Positions 11,431 to 23,040 are shown, counted from the stretch's first letter. The stretch is 64,000 nucleotides of DNA from Trichobilharzia szidati (GCA_944472155.2 OX235272.1:18708354-18772353), one strand, 5' to 3'. Translations and numbers: made by a program. The notes: a model not told the origin generated them from the letters alone.

Positions 11431-11470
11431 GAGCTTTCGTCGTCCTTCTGGACAACATCCCCTTTCAGCG
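11431..11470 (-). ncRNA. PLE-2 terminal hammerhead-like stem II and GAAA
   Basis: The minus strand has GTTGTCC-AGAA-GGACGAC, a 7-bp stem with a tetraloop, immediately followed by GAAA. That is stem II plus the second conserved box of a hammerhead. The first box is degraded (GGGGAT where CTGATGA is expected). Confidence 0.35.
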
Positions 11471-11583
11471 CAATATTTAGCACAAAGTGAAATGATTTAA
11501 ATTTCTTCATGAGTGGTGATAGAATTGCGTCTCCTGGTAACCATCTTTACATATGTATTGACCATTTTCTATTGACTTGGATT

Positions 11584-11853
11584 TTAAACTTTCTGGTCAC
11601 CTGATTTACTTTTTATTAGTTGGTATATTTCGTCTATATTAACGTATTTGTTAATCGCGTATTCGCTTGAGTACCAGGCTTCTAGGAATTCCCTGACTGC
11701 ACTTTTGGTGTTTCCTCTGTCTAAGATTTTGACATTATCCCAATCAAATTGATGACCATAATTGTCTATATGCATTGAAACTAGAGAATACATATCGTGT
11801 CTTTTCACGGCTGATTTGTGTTCTTGGATTCTAATTCGAGAGGGGTTGCCCAC
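11584..11853 (-). pseudogene. PLE-2 GIY-YIG C-terminal segment
   Basis: The protein runs SRIRIQEHKSAVKRHD, then VSMHIDNYGHQFDWDNVKIL, then SAVREFLEAWYSSEYAINK. The Arg-Glu-His helix and the EFLEAW segment, which carries the conserved Glu of GIY-YIG domains, are intact. The GIY and YIG strands upstream lie in another frame because of a break near 11860-11910. A second, smaller piece of the same domain is at 63.37-63.51 kb. Confidence 0.78.
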
Positions 11854-12466
11854 TTTGGCCGATGTAATGCTTGTTGCAGTTCATTCAATTTATTTTGTAA
11901 TGGTATTAATTTTATCCCCTTTCTCTGTTGGATGTGTCTTTCGGTTTGCATAATATCGAATTAAGTGATTTGACTGGCTTGTGTGCTATATCTATATCAA
12001 ACGGTTTCAGTATTCTAGCTGTTATTTCAGAGATATTTTTTCTGATGTATGGTAGGATGAATTTTCTTGTGCTGTTATTATTCGATTTTAAACACTTTTT
12101 GATGAAATTGTGTGGATAACCATTCTTTTTGAATACCGTTTGTAGGTACTTTTCTTCCATTCTTTTCAACTCTGGAGTGCTACAATTTGTTTGAACTGTT
12201 TTAAACAATGTCTGCACACAGTTTTGTTTGTGAGTAATTGGATTATTGCTGGTATAGTTGAGTATTTGATCTGTGTGCGTTGATTTTCTATAAACTTGTG
12301 TCTCTAAATCTCCTGTGTTGGTTCTCCTGATTAAGACATCTAAAAATGGGATTTTGTTATCTAATTCTTCTTCTCTCGTGAATTTGATGTCTTCAAATAT
12401 GTTGTTTATTAATTTGTGAGTATATTCTAAATCATTTCTCTTTATTATTACAAATCTATCATCAAC

Positions 12467-12991
12467 TTAACGTATCCAGATTTTCGTTTTAATTATAGGT
12501 AGAGCTATTAATTCTAATCTTTGCATAACGGCTTCAGCTACTAATCCTGATATGGGCGATCCCATTGGTGTTCCTTTTATTTGTTCATATATTGGAGTAT
12601 TGAACTGGAAGTATGTTGTAAGGCATAATTTTATGAGTTCTATCCAAGTTGATAATTGCGTTTTTATGTTTTCATCACTATAGAGTAATTGTTGCATAGT
12701 TTCTGTTGCTAGTTTTGGACTAATTGAAGTATATAATGCTGTGACGTCAAAGGACACCATTATTTCATTGTCTTCTACTTGAATGTTCTTGATTTTCTCT
12801 AAAAATTGGATTGACAAATTGATAGAATGGTCGCATGATTCTGTTAGGCAATTTAATTTCCTGAAAAGTTCTTTAGATAGATTATATGTTGGTGTTCCTG
12901 GAAGCGAAACGATTGGTCGTAAGGGAATATTTGGTTTGTGTAGTTTCGGTCTACCATAAAATCGAGGTAAAATAGGTCCGTCAGATTTCAT
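12467..12991 (-). pseudogene. PLE-2 reverse transcriptase, palm and fingers
   Basis: It opens with PRFYGRPKLHKPNIPLRPIV (residues 9-28), the diagnostic Penelope RT block. Motif A follows (SFDVTALYTS, about 79-88), then motif B (GTPMGSPISG, about 139-148). The frame stops at residue 174, exactly where the Tyr of the catalytic YVDD should be. After the stop, VDD and RFVII continue in frame, so a single sense-to-TAA change (12468-12470) separates this from a longer protein. The Thr usually following DD is Arg. Confidence 0.85.
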
Positions 12992-13557
12992 TCGCCGTTG
13001 ATCTTGTTCTGTAATTTGTCCTGATTTCGTTAGTCTATTTAACGTTGTTCTGATTTTGTTATCTAATTTTTTATAGGGTTTTTGTCAACTGTTGATTTAC
13101 ATTATTATCTTTGAGTAAATCCTCTGATTTCTTTATGTAGTCTTATGTGTCCAGGATTACTGTTGTTCTTCCTTTATCAGCCGGTAGAATAACTATATCT
13201 TTTCTATTCCTCAGTTTCTTCAATGCATTTTGCTCTTCAGTGCTCTTCAGTTGGGAATTATGTCTTTTCTGTTTGAGTATAGGTATGATACATTGACGTA
13301 CTTCTTGTCGTACTTCCACATTTAATTTTGATAATTTGAGTGATGATTCTAAGGAAGCACAGAAATCTGTTACTGAAGCGTCACCAGTATTGCAGTTGAG
13401 TCTTTTCTGAAGAAGTTGCTCTTCTGCTTTTGATAATGGTTGTTTTGATAGATTAACTACACAGTCATTTAGAGTTTCTTCAGATGGTTGTTTGGATATC
13501 TTAGATAGTTTTCCTTTGAGGACGACTCGTCTTGGTTCCTTGTGCCGTTCGCTTTAT

Positions 13558-13752
13558 ATTTTAATGGCAGAATTCAATAAGTTGGATGTGATTCTTAGGG
13601 TGAAATGTAGGAGATCATATGAGGAGTTGAAAGCCTATGGGTGATCATGGGGATAGCTTAAGACGACGGTAGAGAGCAGGACAAGGCGAAGGTGTTCTGC
13701 TGAAGCTTGATGTTCCAGTCGGAACCTAAGGGAGTAGTGATATTGATAATAA
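13558..13752 (+). mobile_element. RTE-A3 3' end fragment
   Basis: The C-terminal RTE segment RRSYEELKAYG is followed by the tail GGAACCTAAGGGAGTAGTGA and an imperfect AAT tract near 13740. It directly abuts the 5' end of the PLE-2 copy on the other strand. Confidence 0.65.
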
Positions 13753-13969
13753 AATAGATGGATGTTTATTTTGCACATTTGTACATTCGTGTAGTGTCCG
13801 GTAATGGGTTGGATGAGGACATATCATTGACTGGTACCAACTAGATCCTATCAGTCAACTCTGATTTGCGCTCATCAAGATAAGAGGCTCGTCATCGCAG
13901 TATACTTTGGACTCTCTTTACTAAGACTTTAATTTAAGCAACTTCTGTTATTATGTACCAAGAATATAC

Positions 13970-14165
13970 ATTTCCAGTTCAACGACAAAATCTATCGCCA
14001 AACTGATGGAGTGAAAATTGGCAGTCCACTGGACACCATATTCGCAGATATATTTATGGTTAGATGTGAACATACAAAGATTAAGTGTGGAATTAAAGAA
14101 ACAATAACCTAATATAGATACGCTGAAGAAACTTTAATTGTATGCGGTGATTTGAGCCGTGCTTC
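13970..14165 (+). pseudogene. Penelope RT motif B to C fragment
   Basis: The translation reads IYRQTDGVKIGSP, then ADIFMV, then YAEETLIVC. These are the PLE blocks QTDGVAMGSP and ADIFM and the catalytic box, with YxDD mutated to YAEE. No other part of the element adjoins it, except that a PLE-4 3' terminus on the opposite strand begins about 50 bp away. Confidence 0.7.
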
Positions 14166-14214
14166 ACAAACTTCAAACCTTTATTTCCTTTTAAGAATTT
14201 GAATAAAGCAAGAA

Positions 14215-15380
14215 CAGCGGTTTTTTCAGGATAATATGGCACCATCATTGTTTATTTCGTTGGCTTATCATTAGCTGCTACTTACAGCCTAAATAAATTA
14301 TTATTCAGTACATGTACAGAAAAGTTTTAACATACTTGCGAATTTTTTTTCATGATGTCAGTTGACAGAAGGTTCGGGACTTAGTGAACAGTGCTCAGAA
14401 AATTGCACTCATATGGTTTATACACAGGCAGTTCAAGTTTAAAAAAATAAATGTATGCATACAATGATAAAGGAGTTACGCAATAAAGACGAGAGTTGCG
14501 TAAGATGATGAGTAAATAATAAATTGGGTAACAAAGTGCTGAGTTCAACTCAAATCATAGAAACAAGAGACAAATAAAATCACACTATATAAACGCGGGG
14601 TGAGGTTAAAGCCAAAGATTACGTAATCAAACGAAAGAGAGAATAAAGACATCCATTTAACAGGACAAGGAAAGACTGATAACTGCTTTTTCCTGAACAC
14701 ATAAGTCGAGGGTTTGATAGAAATTGCTTCGTCAAACTTGAGGAGAATTGAGTTTTTCTGTCTATTGATAATTTTAAAGGATTTTACGATTTCCACGTCA
14801 TGAACCGTGTCAAGGGGATGCTTAGCAATGGCACTATTGTAAACGTTTGTTCCCTTGAGACGAAGGCTTTTCAGCACATGTTCAGAAAATCGGAGGTGTG
14901 CCCTTATTTCTGTTCTCCCAATGTAACTGCTTCCGCAGACATACGTAAATTTGTATACATAGTTGGAGTTGACATGGCATCTGTCGACTTTTGAATGCAT
15001 CAGAGAGCATGTTATCCGATAGACGTCAACCAACTTAACTGCAGGATAGGCTCTGGCTAGTGACGTAATCAGTCTTCTGTTGACTATTGCTGCAATAATC
15101 TCACCTTTAAAGTTGAGTTGAATGAAGACAGGCTTTTTACCCACTGCGATTTGTTTGATGTTTGAGCTTCCCATATTTATAAATGAATATCTTAGGGTGA
15201 CCATTGTTTTTCAACACCTTTTGGAGAATTATATATTCTTCCTCTAATTTCTCTGCAGAGTATATTCTCCTAGCTTCACATCTACTCGGGTTATTTAACA
15301 ATGTACTTGAGAGAATCACTTTCATAATGGAACATGAAGATGACGGGAGGTTCGGCTTCGTGCACATTGACTTGGAGAAA
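14215..15380 (-). mobile_element. PLE-4 copy: linker, GIY-YIG and 3' UTR
   Basis: The minus strand goes from EEYIILQKVLKNNGHPKIFI (near 15240) through a frameshift into the GIY-YIG domain and on to a 3' UTR ending near 14215. The UTR and terminus match 51.39-51.7 kb. PLE-4 is the most diverged of the lineages with a C-G-S-S-Y-I-G-R signature. Confidence 0.78.
14545..15204 (-). pseudogene. PLE-4 GIY-YIG protein segment
   Basis: A 219-codon open stretch. YVYKFTYVCGSSYIGRTEIR (about residues 83-102) is the GIY-YIG core, and FSEHVL carries the Glu-His of the helix. EAISIKPSTYVFRKK is the lineage's version of the family C-terminal region (LCIQKK). The last 45 or so residues are hydrophobic readthrough beyond the usual stop. 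The upstream half lies in another frame (15367-15137), so the protein is broken by one frameshift near 15.2 kb. Confidence 0.78.
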
Positions 15381-15494
15381 AGAAAAGATGGGATACTTGG
15401 AAGATAGTCTCTCTCTCTCTCTGAATTTTAAGAGCTCCTGTCCAGTCAGGTATAAAAGAAGTCTGGTGTAGTCTCTGTTCTGTAGTGCAAAACG

Positions 15495-15770
15495 AATATG
15501 TTTATCAGAAAAATTAGACAATGAACTCATGTTACTTGGAAAATTACTGAAAGATAATGGCCAGTCACAAAGTTTCACCAACAAATATGGCGAGAAAAAA
15601 TGTAAGAAACCAAATATAAATACAGTTAGAATAAAAATATCAATTTTAATTCAACCTGATTTCAGAGTGGATGACATTGCGAGAATAATAAATGAGCTAT
15701 TCAGTACAATATTAACCTGGGCGTATTCTGCAGCAAAACTAATCTCCCTCCTACAAAAATCCTGGTAGTG
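15495..15770 (+). mobile_element. PLE-4 fragment, inverted relative to its neighbour
   Basis: The plus-strand ELMLLGKLLKDNGQSQSFTN, then INTVRIKISILIQPDF, aligns with the linker (QKVLKNNGHPKIFI, then KPVFIQLNFKGE) of the PLE-4 copy on the minus strand to the left. The two lie head-to-head about 120 bp apart. The sequences are diverged, so this is an old pair or two independent insertions. Confidence 0.6.
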
Positions 15771-16112
15771 AACACAATCGAGAATCGAGAATCACCCCTA
15801 ATATATTACCTATAACTGTGTAGATTACTTCATTTGTACCTGCAGGAGCAGTTACGCTGACAGGGCAGAAAGAAGAGCCTATGTCAGTGAGTGAGGAAGT
15901 CCGGAATCTGATGATAAGTGAAATTATTCTGGTGATATTTAACTTTTTAAAAAATACTGGTGGCGTGATATTTTCAATTAGCTATTCATAAACTGACGCT
16001 CAACTGTCTTCTGATTTTCTGTGTCAATGCAAACTGTTCCTTAAATTGCTCAGCTTTGAATTCATCTGCTTAGCATAATGATAATTCTGCATTCCATGAT
16101 CCTCAAACTACG
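15771..16112. other. unassigned spacer before the ACTA array
   Basis: Nothing recognised. Confidence 0.4.
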
Positions 16113-16934
<822 letters not shown>

Positions 16935-18734
16935 GGTATTCAGAAATGAGTTAACCTTCATCTAAATATTCAAATAGACATTGATTAATATTTGGTTGCT
17001 AACGTAATTTATTCGCTTTTGTTCATTGTAATTCTATTTTATATGATAATATAAAGTGAATAAATGCAAATTTATTCCATGTCATTTTTTCTTCATGTTC
17101 AAACTGTGCTAAGCGTTATGCGTAATTGCATGCATTCATTATATTTCTCTACTGGTGTGTGACTGTGTGTGTGTATTAGCCAAATATCTTGTGTAAAACA
17201 CACATAATCAGGTTACCGCGTGTATGTTTCACTTCTCAGAGAGTTGCTTTCTCTCTTTTTATAATATGTGCATAGTGAAAGTGGTTGGAGTTACACGTAT
17301 GTTCTGAAGTAACTTTAGATGATTCAATTGAGTTTTGTTTTCCCTCTTTCTCTCAGTCTCTTTGTGTACCTGAAATGATGAATGGCTATATATGTACATG
17401 GTCTGAGTACCGAAAATGACTCTGATTAACACTGCATTCCTCGATGTACCTACACATACGCACACATAGATATATTTGTGTACCCAGTCACTCAAGCGCA
17501 CATTCACACACACACACACACACTGAAATACACTCACCACTGACATAAATGTTTTGCACAATGCATCTATCTAATTTACATATATAAACCAAAAAATAAA
17601 AATTGATATTATGTGCTAAATAGAATAATAGTGTAACAAATATGATGAATAATTTGTACATGTGCGTGTGCATGTGTGTGAGTGTGTGTTTTGCATTGTT
17701 CAATTTTTGAAGTATTAGAGATATTTATGTAGCTAATAATTATTCAATTTGTTCAATGTACAATGTTCAATGGCCGAATTGTCTTTGTGCTTTATATGCA
17801 TTATTATTCATAATGCATGTACTAACCTAATTGAAAATTGGTTCAGTTCACAAAGCACACAATAGAGATGCACATCCACACCCAAGCACACTCTCACACA
17901 CATAAATATACAGACTCACATGAGAAATACAGAAAATCACATGCAAATATTCGTGTTGTAAAGAGAAACACTGTAATTGATTGAAATAAACCTTTGATAT
18001 CGTATATTATCGTATATTATTTTGTGCCAATGACCGAATATATATATATTTTCGACACATTATGAAACTGGTCTGATTTCATGTTTTTGTGCATCTACTT
18101 GTGTGTGTGTCGTGGCATAGATGGCATTGAGTGAGTGAATATTTGCTAAACCAAGGGGTAGCATTCGTATTTGCATATATATATATATTATTATTATATA
18201 TAAATATATGTTCATGTGTGGTAAAGTTATTCTGGAATACTCGTGTAAACTGTGTAGTGTCACAGCTTAACCATTCATTTCAACTGACAGAATAATATGA
18301 TGAATAGTATAAAACTGATATATATTCCTTTCAAACTTGAGAATATTCATAATATACAATGATGGGATGAGTGAGACTAACCTAAGAAAACAGAAGATAA
18401 AGACTTTATTTGAAGCCTTTTATTATTATCATTATTACTATTATCGTCACTATTACTACTACTACGACTATTACTATTATCACTATTATTATTGTTATTC
18501 TTACTGATGAGGAGAGCACTTTTATGGCCTACTCAATTCAGCTTCAGTATTACTGAAGCATCATAATGTCATGGAGTTGCTCTCTACATCAGGTTAGTCT
18601 AAACATCACAGCCGCTGCATGATCAAGGTGAGTTCACAGGCTTGATTAATCCATCCTATTTTCAATTGAATGTATATTATCCATTTTTTAAAATACTATT
18701 AGTAGTAATAATTAATAATAATAGTAATAACGGA
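16935..18734. repeat. AT-rich and CA/TG-rich spacer with a trinucleotide tract
   Basis: No gene or element was recognised. It contains TG-rich tracts at 17152-17180 and 17660-17690, a (CA)n run at 17503-17523, (AT)n at 18175-18190, and a degenerate ATT/ACT trinucleotide tract at 18418-18505. Confidence 0.7.
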
Positions 18735-19102
18735 TTTAATATATGTGTAAAACTTGGGCATTGTGGTAGTAAGTAATTCCATATTAGTTTGCTTATTAGG
18801 TATATCACACAGTGAAACAGTATTAGTATTTACTGGATGACGTTTCAAACAAAATTTATTGTTCATAATCATTCCATCAATTGTAATCACACGACTTTGA
18901 AACTTGAGTTTTATAGTCTTCTCTATCTTCTCCTATTTGTCGTATGGGTAGTAGAATTTTCCAGATTTCGGGGACAGGTGATAAATCATTCCTATTATAC
19001 GTAGTCTCTTCAGTTGATTCGATAAACAAAGCTTCTGTTATCAATCTCTCCCTATACCCTGTGACATTAGATTTTAAAACTGTCATCCTATCCCATCCTA
19101 AG
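18735..19102 (-). mobile_element. PLE-3 3' end, left arm of an inverted pair
   Basis: The minus strand encodes MTVLKSNVTGYRERLITEAL, then IWKILLPIRQIGE and the terminal KSCDYN stop, followed by the PLE-3 3' end (...GTTTTACACATATA). It is a mirror image of the plus-strand copy starting at 19146. Confidence 0.82.
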
Positions 19103-19145
19103 TGTGTATTAGAAAAAGGGACTAAATTTCAATGTATCTGTAGAC

Positions 19146-19482
19146 AAAGGATGGGATAGGATGACAGTTTTAAAATCTCATGTCACAGGGTGGAGGAAGA
19201 GGTTGATAACAGAAGCTTTGTTTATCGAATCAACTGCAAATACATGTGATAGGAATGATTCAACACACGTCAACCCAGATATCTGGAAAATTGTACTACC
19301 ACGCCCACGACGACAAATAGGAGAAGACAAAGAAAACTATAAAACTCAAGTGTCAAAGTCGTGTGATCACAATTGATGGAATGATTATGAACAATAAATT
19401 TTGTTCGAAACTGTGTCATCCAGTAAATAATACTGTTTTACTGTATGATATATATCTAATAAACAAACTAATATGGAATAAC
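19146..19482 (+). mobile_element. PLE-3 3' end, right arm of an inverted pair
   Basis: It encodes the same C-terminal GIY-YIG segment (GWRKRLITEALFIES, then KIVLP, then KSCDHN). The first 30 bases, GGATGGGATAGGATGACAGT onward, are an exact inverted copy of the left arm's end at 19073-19102. Together with the left arm it forms a hairpin-capable structure with a 43-bp spacer. Confidence 0.82.
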
Positions 19483-19624
19483 GGCTTTATTGCTAACATT
19501 ATGTTTGATACAATGTGGAATTTTCACCACATAGTATACTACTGCATTTAATTTTTGCTTCACAATTACATAGTACAGGGGGCATTGAAGCAATGTTAAC
19601 AAGGTAATAAAAGACAGATTCAGC

Positions 19625-19685
19625 GAAGAAAATGCTTCTTTATCGACGAAATCATCTTCAGAGGCTGGCTGTACAGTCGTATTTA
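19625..19685 (-). ncRNA. PLE-1d hammerhead-like terminus
   Basis: CTGAAGA matches the CUGANGA box. Downstream an AAGAA...TTCTT hairpin is followed by C and GCTG, complementary to an upstream CAGC. The second box reads GATAAA instead of GAAA. Confidence 0.38.
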
Positions 19686-20043
19686 TACTTACACAAAATA
19701 TATATAGTGGTCTATTATTGAGTAATAGGGGGTGACATAATTGATATAATTACTCAGAAGTGGCTTTAGAAGTGAAAATTAAAAGTTGTAAATTACGTGG
19801 TACTCAACGGAACAAAGATAGAAATTTGATAAGGTTAAAATTGCTATTGAGTGAGAATAAAGGTGGTATTTGAGTGTCAATTTAACAAGTGTGAAGAGGG
19901 TGTGAAAATATACAAAAGGAGCATATGAGAGTGATAATAGTGAATTAATTATTAAAGCAAAAGCAAACTAAAAGTAAGATTAAAAATTACAAAAAAAGAA
20001 AAAAAAATCAAAACTTTTTAACAGGGAACGATTAGTGAGAAGG

Positions 20044-20430
20044 TTAAGACCAAGGTAGAATAAGAGACTGGACAAACTTTTTCTGTATACAGAGTTCAGG
20101 GTTGTATTGATGAATTGCCAGCGCCTCCGCCATACACAAAAGCCGAAACCTGACGCGCTTTGTACCATTTGGCTTCACTTTGTAGATGATCTTGAAAGAC
20201 GACTCCGGTGGAGCTACGTGGCCTGAGTTCACCAAATGCTCAAGAATTGAGCTAGTAATTGTCTTACACTGTCCCTTTGCTAACCATGCCGGATAATGTT
20301 CAGAGATGCGTTTGGAAAGCGTGCGCTTTGTGCGGCCAATATAACTAGCTCCACACGAGCAGGTGAATTTATAAACACACACTGAGGTGGCCCAAAGCGG
20401 CAGTTTATCCTTCACACATCCGTTGATCAT
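20044..20430 (-). pseudogene. PLE-1d GIY-YIG endonuclease domain
   Basis: 129 codons including the stop. VYKFTCSCGASYIGRTKRTL (about residues 19-38) has the GIY-like and YIG strands, and SKRISEHYP the Arg and Glu-His helix. The C-terminus is LCIQKKFVQSLILPWS, the family end. No internal stop lies in this span. The RT and linker are absent, so the Met is internal. A near-intact domain on a dead element. Confidence 0.8.
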
Positions 20431-20457
20431 TTGTCGGCTGTAGAAATTGATGCGTAG

Positions 20458-20600
20458 CTCAGCTGAGCAATTATATCAATTATGTCACCCCCTATTACTT
20501 AATAATAGACCACTATATATTTTTGTAAGTATAAATACGACTGTACAGTCTCTGAAGATGATTTCGTCGATAAAGAAAATTTTCTTCGCTGAATCTGTCT
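20458..20600 (+). mobile_element. inverted PLE-1d terminus (pLTR-like arm)
   Basis: A plus-strand copy of the 19602-19757 segment: TATGTCACCCCCTATTACT, then the GTACAGTCTCTGAAGATGAT terminus. It sits head-to-head against the 5' truncation point of the PLE-1d body, so the body is bracketed by inverted termini. Confidence 0.8.
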
Positions 20601-20644
20601 TTTATTTTCTTCATGACTCAATGGGCATTTTCGGTGATTTGAAG

Positions 20645-21164
20645 CAGAGCGTTAACAAGGTATTTACATTGATAATAATGTCAGTAAGAATATTGTAGCG
20701 GTAGATAATTCTCCTGAATTATTAGCCACAGCATTCATCACTGAACATTGGATGCTGACCCTCATTGTTTAAGTCAACTTGTTTAGCAGCTGAAGGCTTC
20801 CGGTCAAGCATCCACGCCATTTGGTACTCTATCGTGTCACGTTCGTTCGTTCGTTCGTGCACGATCCCTAGCTAGTTAAGCAATCATCTCGCACTCCGAT
20901 TTGGTCACGAAATATAACTCGTAATTTGGACGATCAATTCTGATGTTTTGCTTTGCCTTTGGTCTACGCGGAACGAATACTATAGAAGTTGTGGTAAATT
21001 AGATCTTGCGTTAGTATACTTCGTACTATCCGTGAAAATCAATACCGTCAGCGTCTAAAATACTAAAGTTGGTAATTAATAGAAATACTGACAAAAACAT
21101 GATAGTGACAGAAAGAATAGAAGGGGCCGTATACTTACGGTTTCGTAGTAAGTTAGTAGGTTCC
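20645..21164. other. unassigned spacer
   Basis: No element recognised. A short (GTTC)n run lies at 20844-20857. Confidence 0.4.
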
Positions 21165-21370
21165 ATTCCTTAACACTTTTCTCATCACATAAAATGTGTG
21201 TTTGCCAAATAAGGTATCGTCTGAGCATAAAGTCTCTTGTAACTGCTTCTAGTTCAGCGTCCTAAAAGATGATGTTCTTCACTTTCTTGTGTGAGTCTAA
21301 GTGTCTGTCCACAACAGTTTTAACGACACCCCTTTTTGTCCCCTTCACAATGTAACAAAGTTTTTCTTAA
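21165..21370 (-). mobile_element. diverged CR1-B fragment
   Basis: The minus strand reads VVKTVVDRHLDSHKK, then in other frames IPYL and ILCDEKSV. These correspond to the IVNVVVDRHLTSC and IPYLARILCDE blocks of CR1-B. It is shortened and frameshifted, and its closest relative in the window is 26.16-26.4 kb. Confidence 0.62.
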
Positions 21371-21497
21371 ATAAGATTATAGGTTTCCAGGCCGTAAGTG
21401 TTACGAACTTCCTGGAATAATTTGAGCGCCGAGTCAGATTGATTCATTATAAATTATTTAAATTAATCCCAGCGTGTTAAGAAAATCAAAACAAGAT

Positions 21498-21540
21498 TTT
21501 TCTGAACGTTCCGCTGTGTAAGCCACAGCTTCTTCAGCAG
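21498..21540 (-). ncRNA. possible PLE-terminus hammerhead-like hairpin
   Basis: The minus strand has CTGAAGA followed by GCTGTG-GCTTA-CACAGC, a perfect 6-bp stem, then GGAACGTT. It resembles a CUGANGA box, stem II and a degraded GAAA box. No adjacent PLE coding was found, so it is a solo terminus at best. Confidence 0.35.
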
Positions 21541-21794
21541 ATTTATTAGGATTTTTATTAATCATCAAAATATATAGTCAAAAAGTTTTACATACATTAA
21601 AGTCAGTTTATTTGAAGGTCATTTGTCTATGGACATTTTTACCAATAGAAAATATGTAAGCAGTCATCACATATATTTGTAATGACTAATGTCAAGTTGT
21701 TGTTTTCTTAAATAGCTTGAGAAAAATTAGGTGGAACAATGAAGAAGAATAGGTAGACTATATGAATTAAAAAAAACTATAAAAGTAGAGAATG

Positions 21795-21918
21795 TATTTT
21801 TTTTATTCCTTCACGTTCCTAGTGGAACATAGGGATTCAAGCTAAAGGCTTGAAGTGTCTGTAGCAGTAGGGTTTATTTTTACGGAATGGGTTTGCTAGC
21901 CTCATGCCCTACCTTCCC
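21795..21918 (-). mobile_element. tRNA-Gly SINE with RTE tail, 3' half
   Basis: The minus strand reads GGGCATGAGGCTAGCAAACC, then ACTTCAAGCC, then CCTATGTTCCACTAGGAACG. It is the 3' half of the SINE whose tRNA head lies at 22843-22909; a PLE-3 copy separates them. The last 20 or so bases match the RTE-A 3' end. Confidence 0.72.
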
Positions 21919-22785
21919 TAAAAATAAAATAAATAAAATAAAATTGCCTAAAAATAAAATAAATAATGATAGTAGCGATAGTGATAATAACAATAATTAT
22001 GATAATGATAATAGTGATAATAATAATAATATTAATGATGACACCAACAATAAAGAATCTAAATCATCAGTAGTAATTCCATACAAGGAAGGAACCTCGA
22101 AACCTTATGCAGAATTCTTAACAAGGCAGGAATAAAAGTGACTGGCATTCAAACCAACAAACTCAATTAGAAACAAGCTTTGTCGGTTAAAGGATCAATC
22201 CTGTGGAGCCTTTAAAACAAAACAATTTAGTTTATCTAATACCCTGCCTGCAATGATTGTCAGGTCAAATACATAGGTCAAACTAGTAGAACAGGTGCAG
22301 TCAGACTAGCCGAGCACAAAAACCTAGCAAAATCTAGATTAGTTGACCCGAATACGATAAAAAATCTAGAGAATAGTTCAGCTAGCTATAGCACCACATG
22401 CAATTGCACACAGCCATACAGTAGGATGGATGGGATAGGATGACAGTTTTAAAATCTAATGTCACAGGGTGGAGGGAGAGATTGATAACAGAAGCTTTGT
22501 TTATCGAATCAACTGCAAATACATGTAATAGGAATGATTCAACACCTGTCCACGATATCTGGAAAATTCTACTACCCCTACGACAAATAGGAGAAAACAA
22601 AGAAAACTATAAAACTCAAGTTTCAAAGTCGTGTGATCACAATTGATGATGATTATGAACAATAAATTTTGTTCGAAATGTCATCCAGTAAATAATACTG
22701 TTTCACTTACTGTGTGATATATCTAATAAACAAAGTAATATGGAATTACTTACTACCACAGTGCCCAAGTTTTACACATATACCA
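21919..22785 (+). mobile_element. PLE-3 copy inserted in a SINE
   Basis: It begins within the Asn/Asp-rich linker (KINNDSSDSDNNNN at about 21955-22000) and runs through a broken GIY-YIG region to the C-terminus KSCDHN and the 3' end ACACATATA. The flanking 8-bp ACCTTCCC at 21911-21918 and 22786-22793 is a target-site duplication, which makes this a clean insertion event. The GIY/YIG strands themselves are frameshifted; the C-terminal 68 codons (22440-22646) are open. Confidence 0.85.
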
Positions 22786-22925
22786 ACCTTCCCTTATTAC
22801 CAGTCGTATTACTGGCATAGCGGGGTAAAGGACTGTGTCCGTTGCCGGGGATCGAACTCCGGACCACATGCGTGGTTGGTGAGCATTCTACCGCTGTACC
22901 ACCGACGCACCAGTGAATGTATGTT
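22786..22925 (-). mobile_element. tRNA-Gly SINE, 5' half
   Basis: The head at 22843-22909 (minus) reads GCGTCGGTGGTACAGCGGTA, then AATGCTCACCAACCACG, then GTCCGGAGTTCGATCCCCGG. This has a tRNA-Gly-like D-arm, anticodon arm and T-arm with A and B boxes, but the acceptor 3' strand does not match. The body follows to the PLE-3 insertion point. Confidence 0.7.
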
Positions 22926-22934
22926 AACAGATTA

Positions 22935-23040
22935 TCTTAACTTCCTTACATAGAAGGTTAGACAGAATATCTTTTTAGAAATTAACATGATGTAGGAAGA
23001 CCAGAAAAGATGAAAGGGAAGACATGATCCAAGTTATTAA
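22935..23040 (-). mobile_element. CR1-B fragment
   Basis: A short match to the segment encoding SW...ISK...FRLTFYIKK, directly after the SINE head. It is degenerate. Confidence 0.55.

Larger units (their letters stand above)
11390..13545 (-). mobile_element. PLE-2 copy, RT plus GIY-YIG
   Basis: This is the longest Penelope-like copy here. On the minus strand the order is an N-terminal helical region (SKAEEQLLQKRLN), VILPADKGRTTVILDT, and RT blocks from RFYGRPKLHKPNIPLRPIVS through VSFDVTALYTSI and GTPMGSPISGLVAE. Then come the VDD catalytic box, PFLDVLI, a GIY-YIG domain (near 11853-11584) and the 3' terminus. At least two frame breaks lie near 13.1 kb and 11.9 kb, plus a stop at the catalytic box. 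It is separate from PLE-1 and PLE-3 in sequence. Confidence 0.87.
19602..20440 (-). mobile_element. PLE-1d copy: GIY-YIG domain and 3' terminus
   Basis: The minus strand carries the GIY-YIG coding segment, then a roughly 430-bp UTR ending in the PLE-1d terminus at 19602-19760 (CTGTACAGCC...CTGAAGATGATTTCG...TTCGCTGAATC). It is 5'-truncated just upstream of the domain. An inverted copy of its terminus follows immediately at 20458-20600. Confidence 0.83.

Noticed and set aside
18418..18505. Asn-rich PLE-3 linker on the minus strand
   Set aside because: The trinucleotide tract resembles the linker's AAT/GAT repeats, but no flanking PLE-3 linker sequence is present, so it is treated as a plain microsatellite.
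22843..22909. Functional tRNA-Gly gene
   Set aside because: The acceptor strands do not pair, the arm is followed by a SINE body, and several relatives carry the same head.
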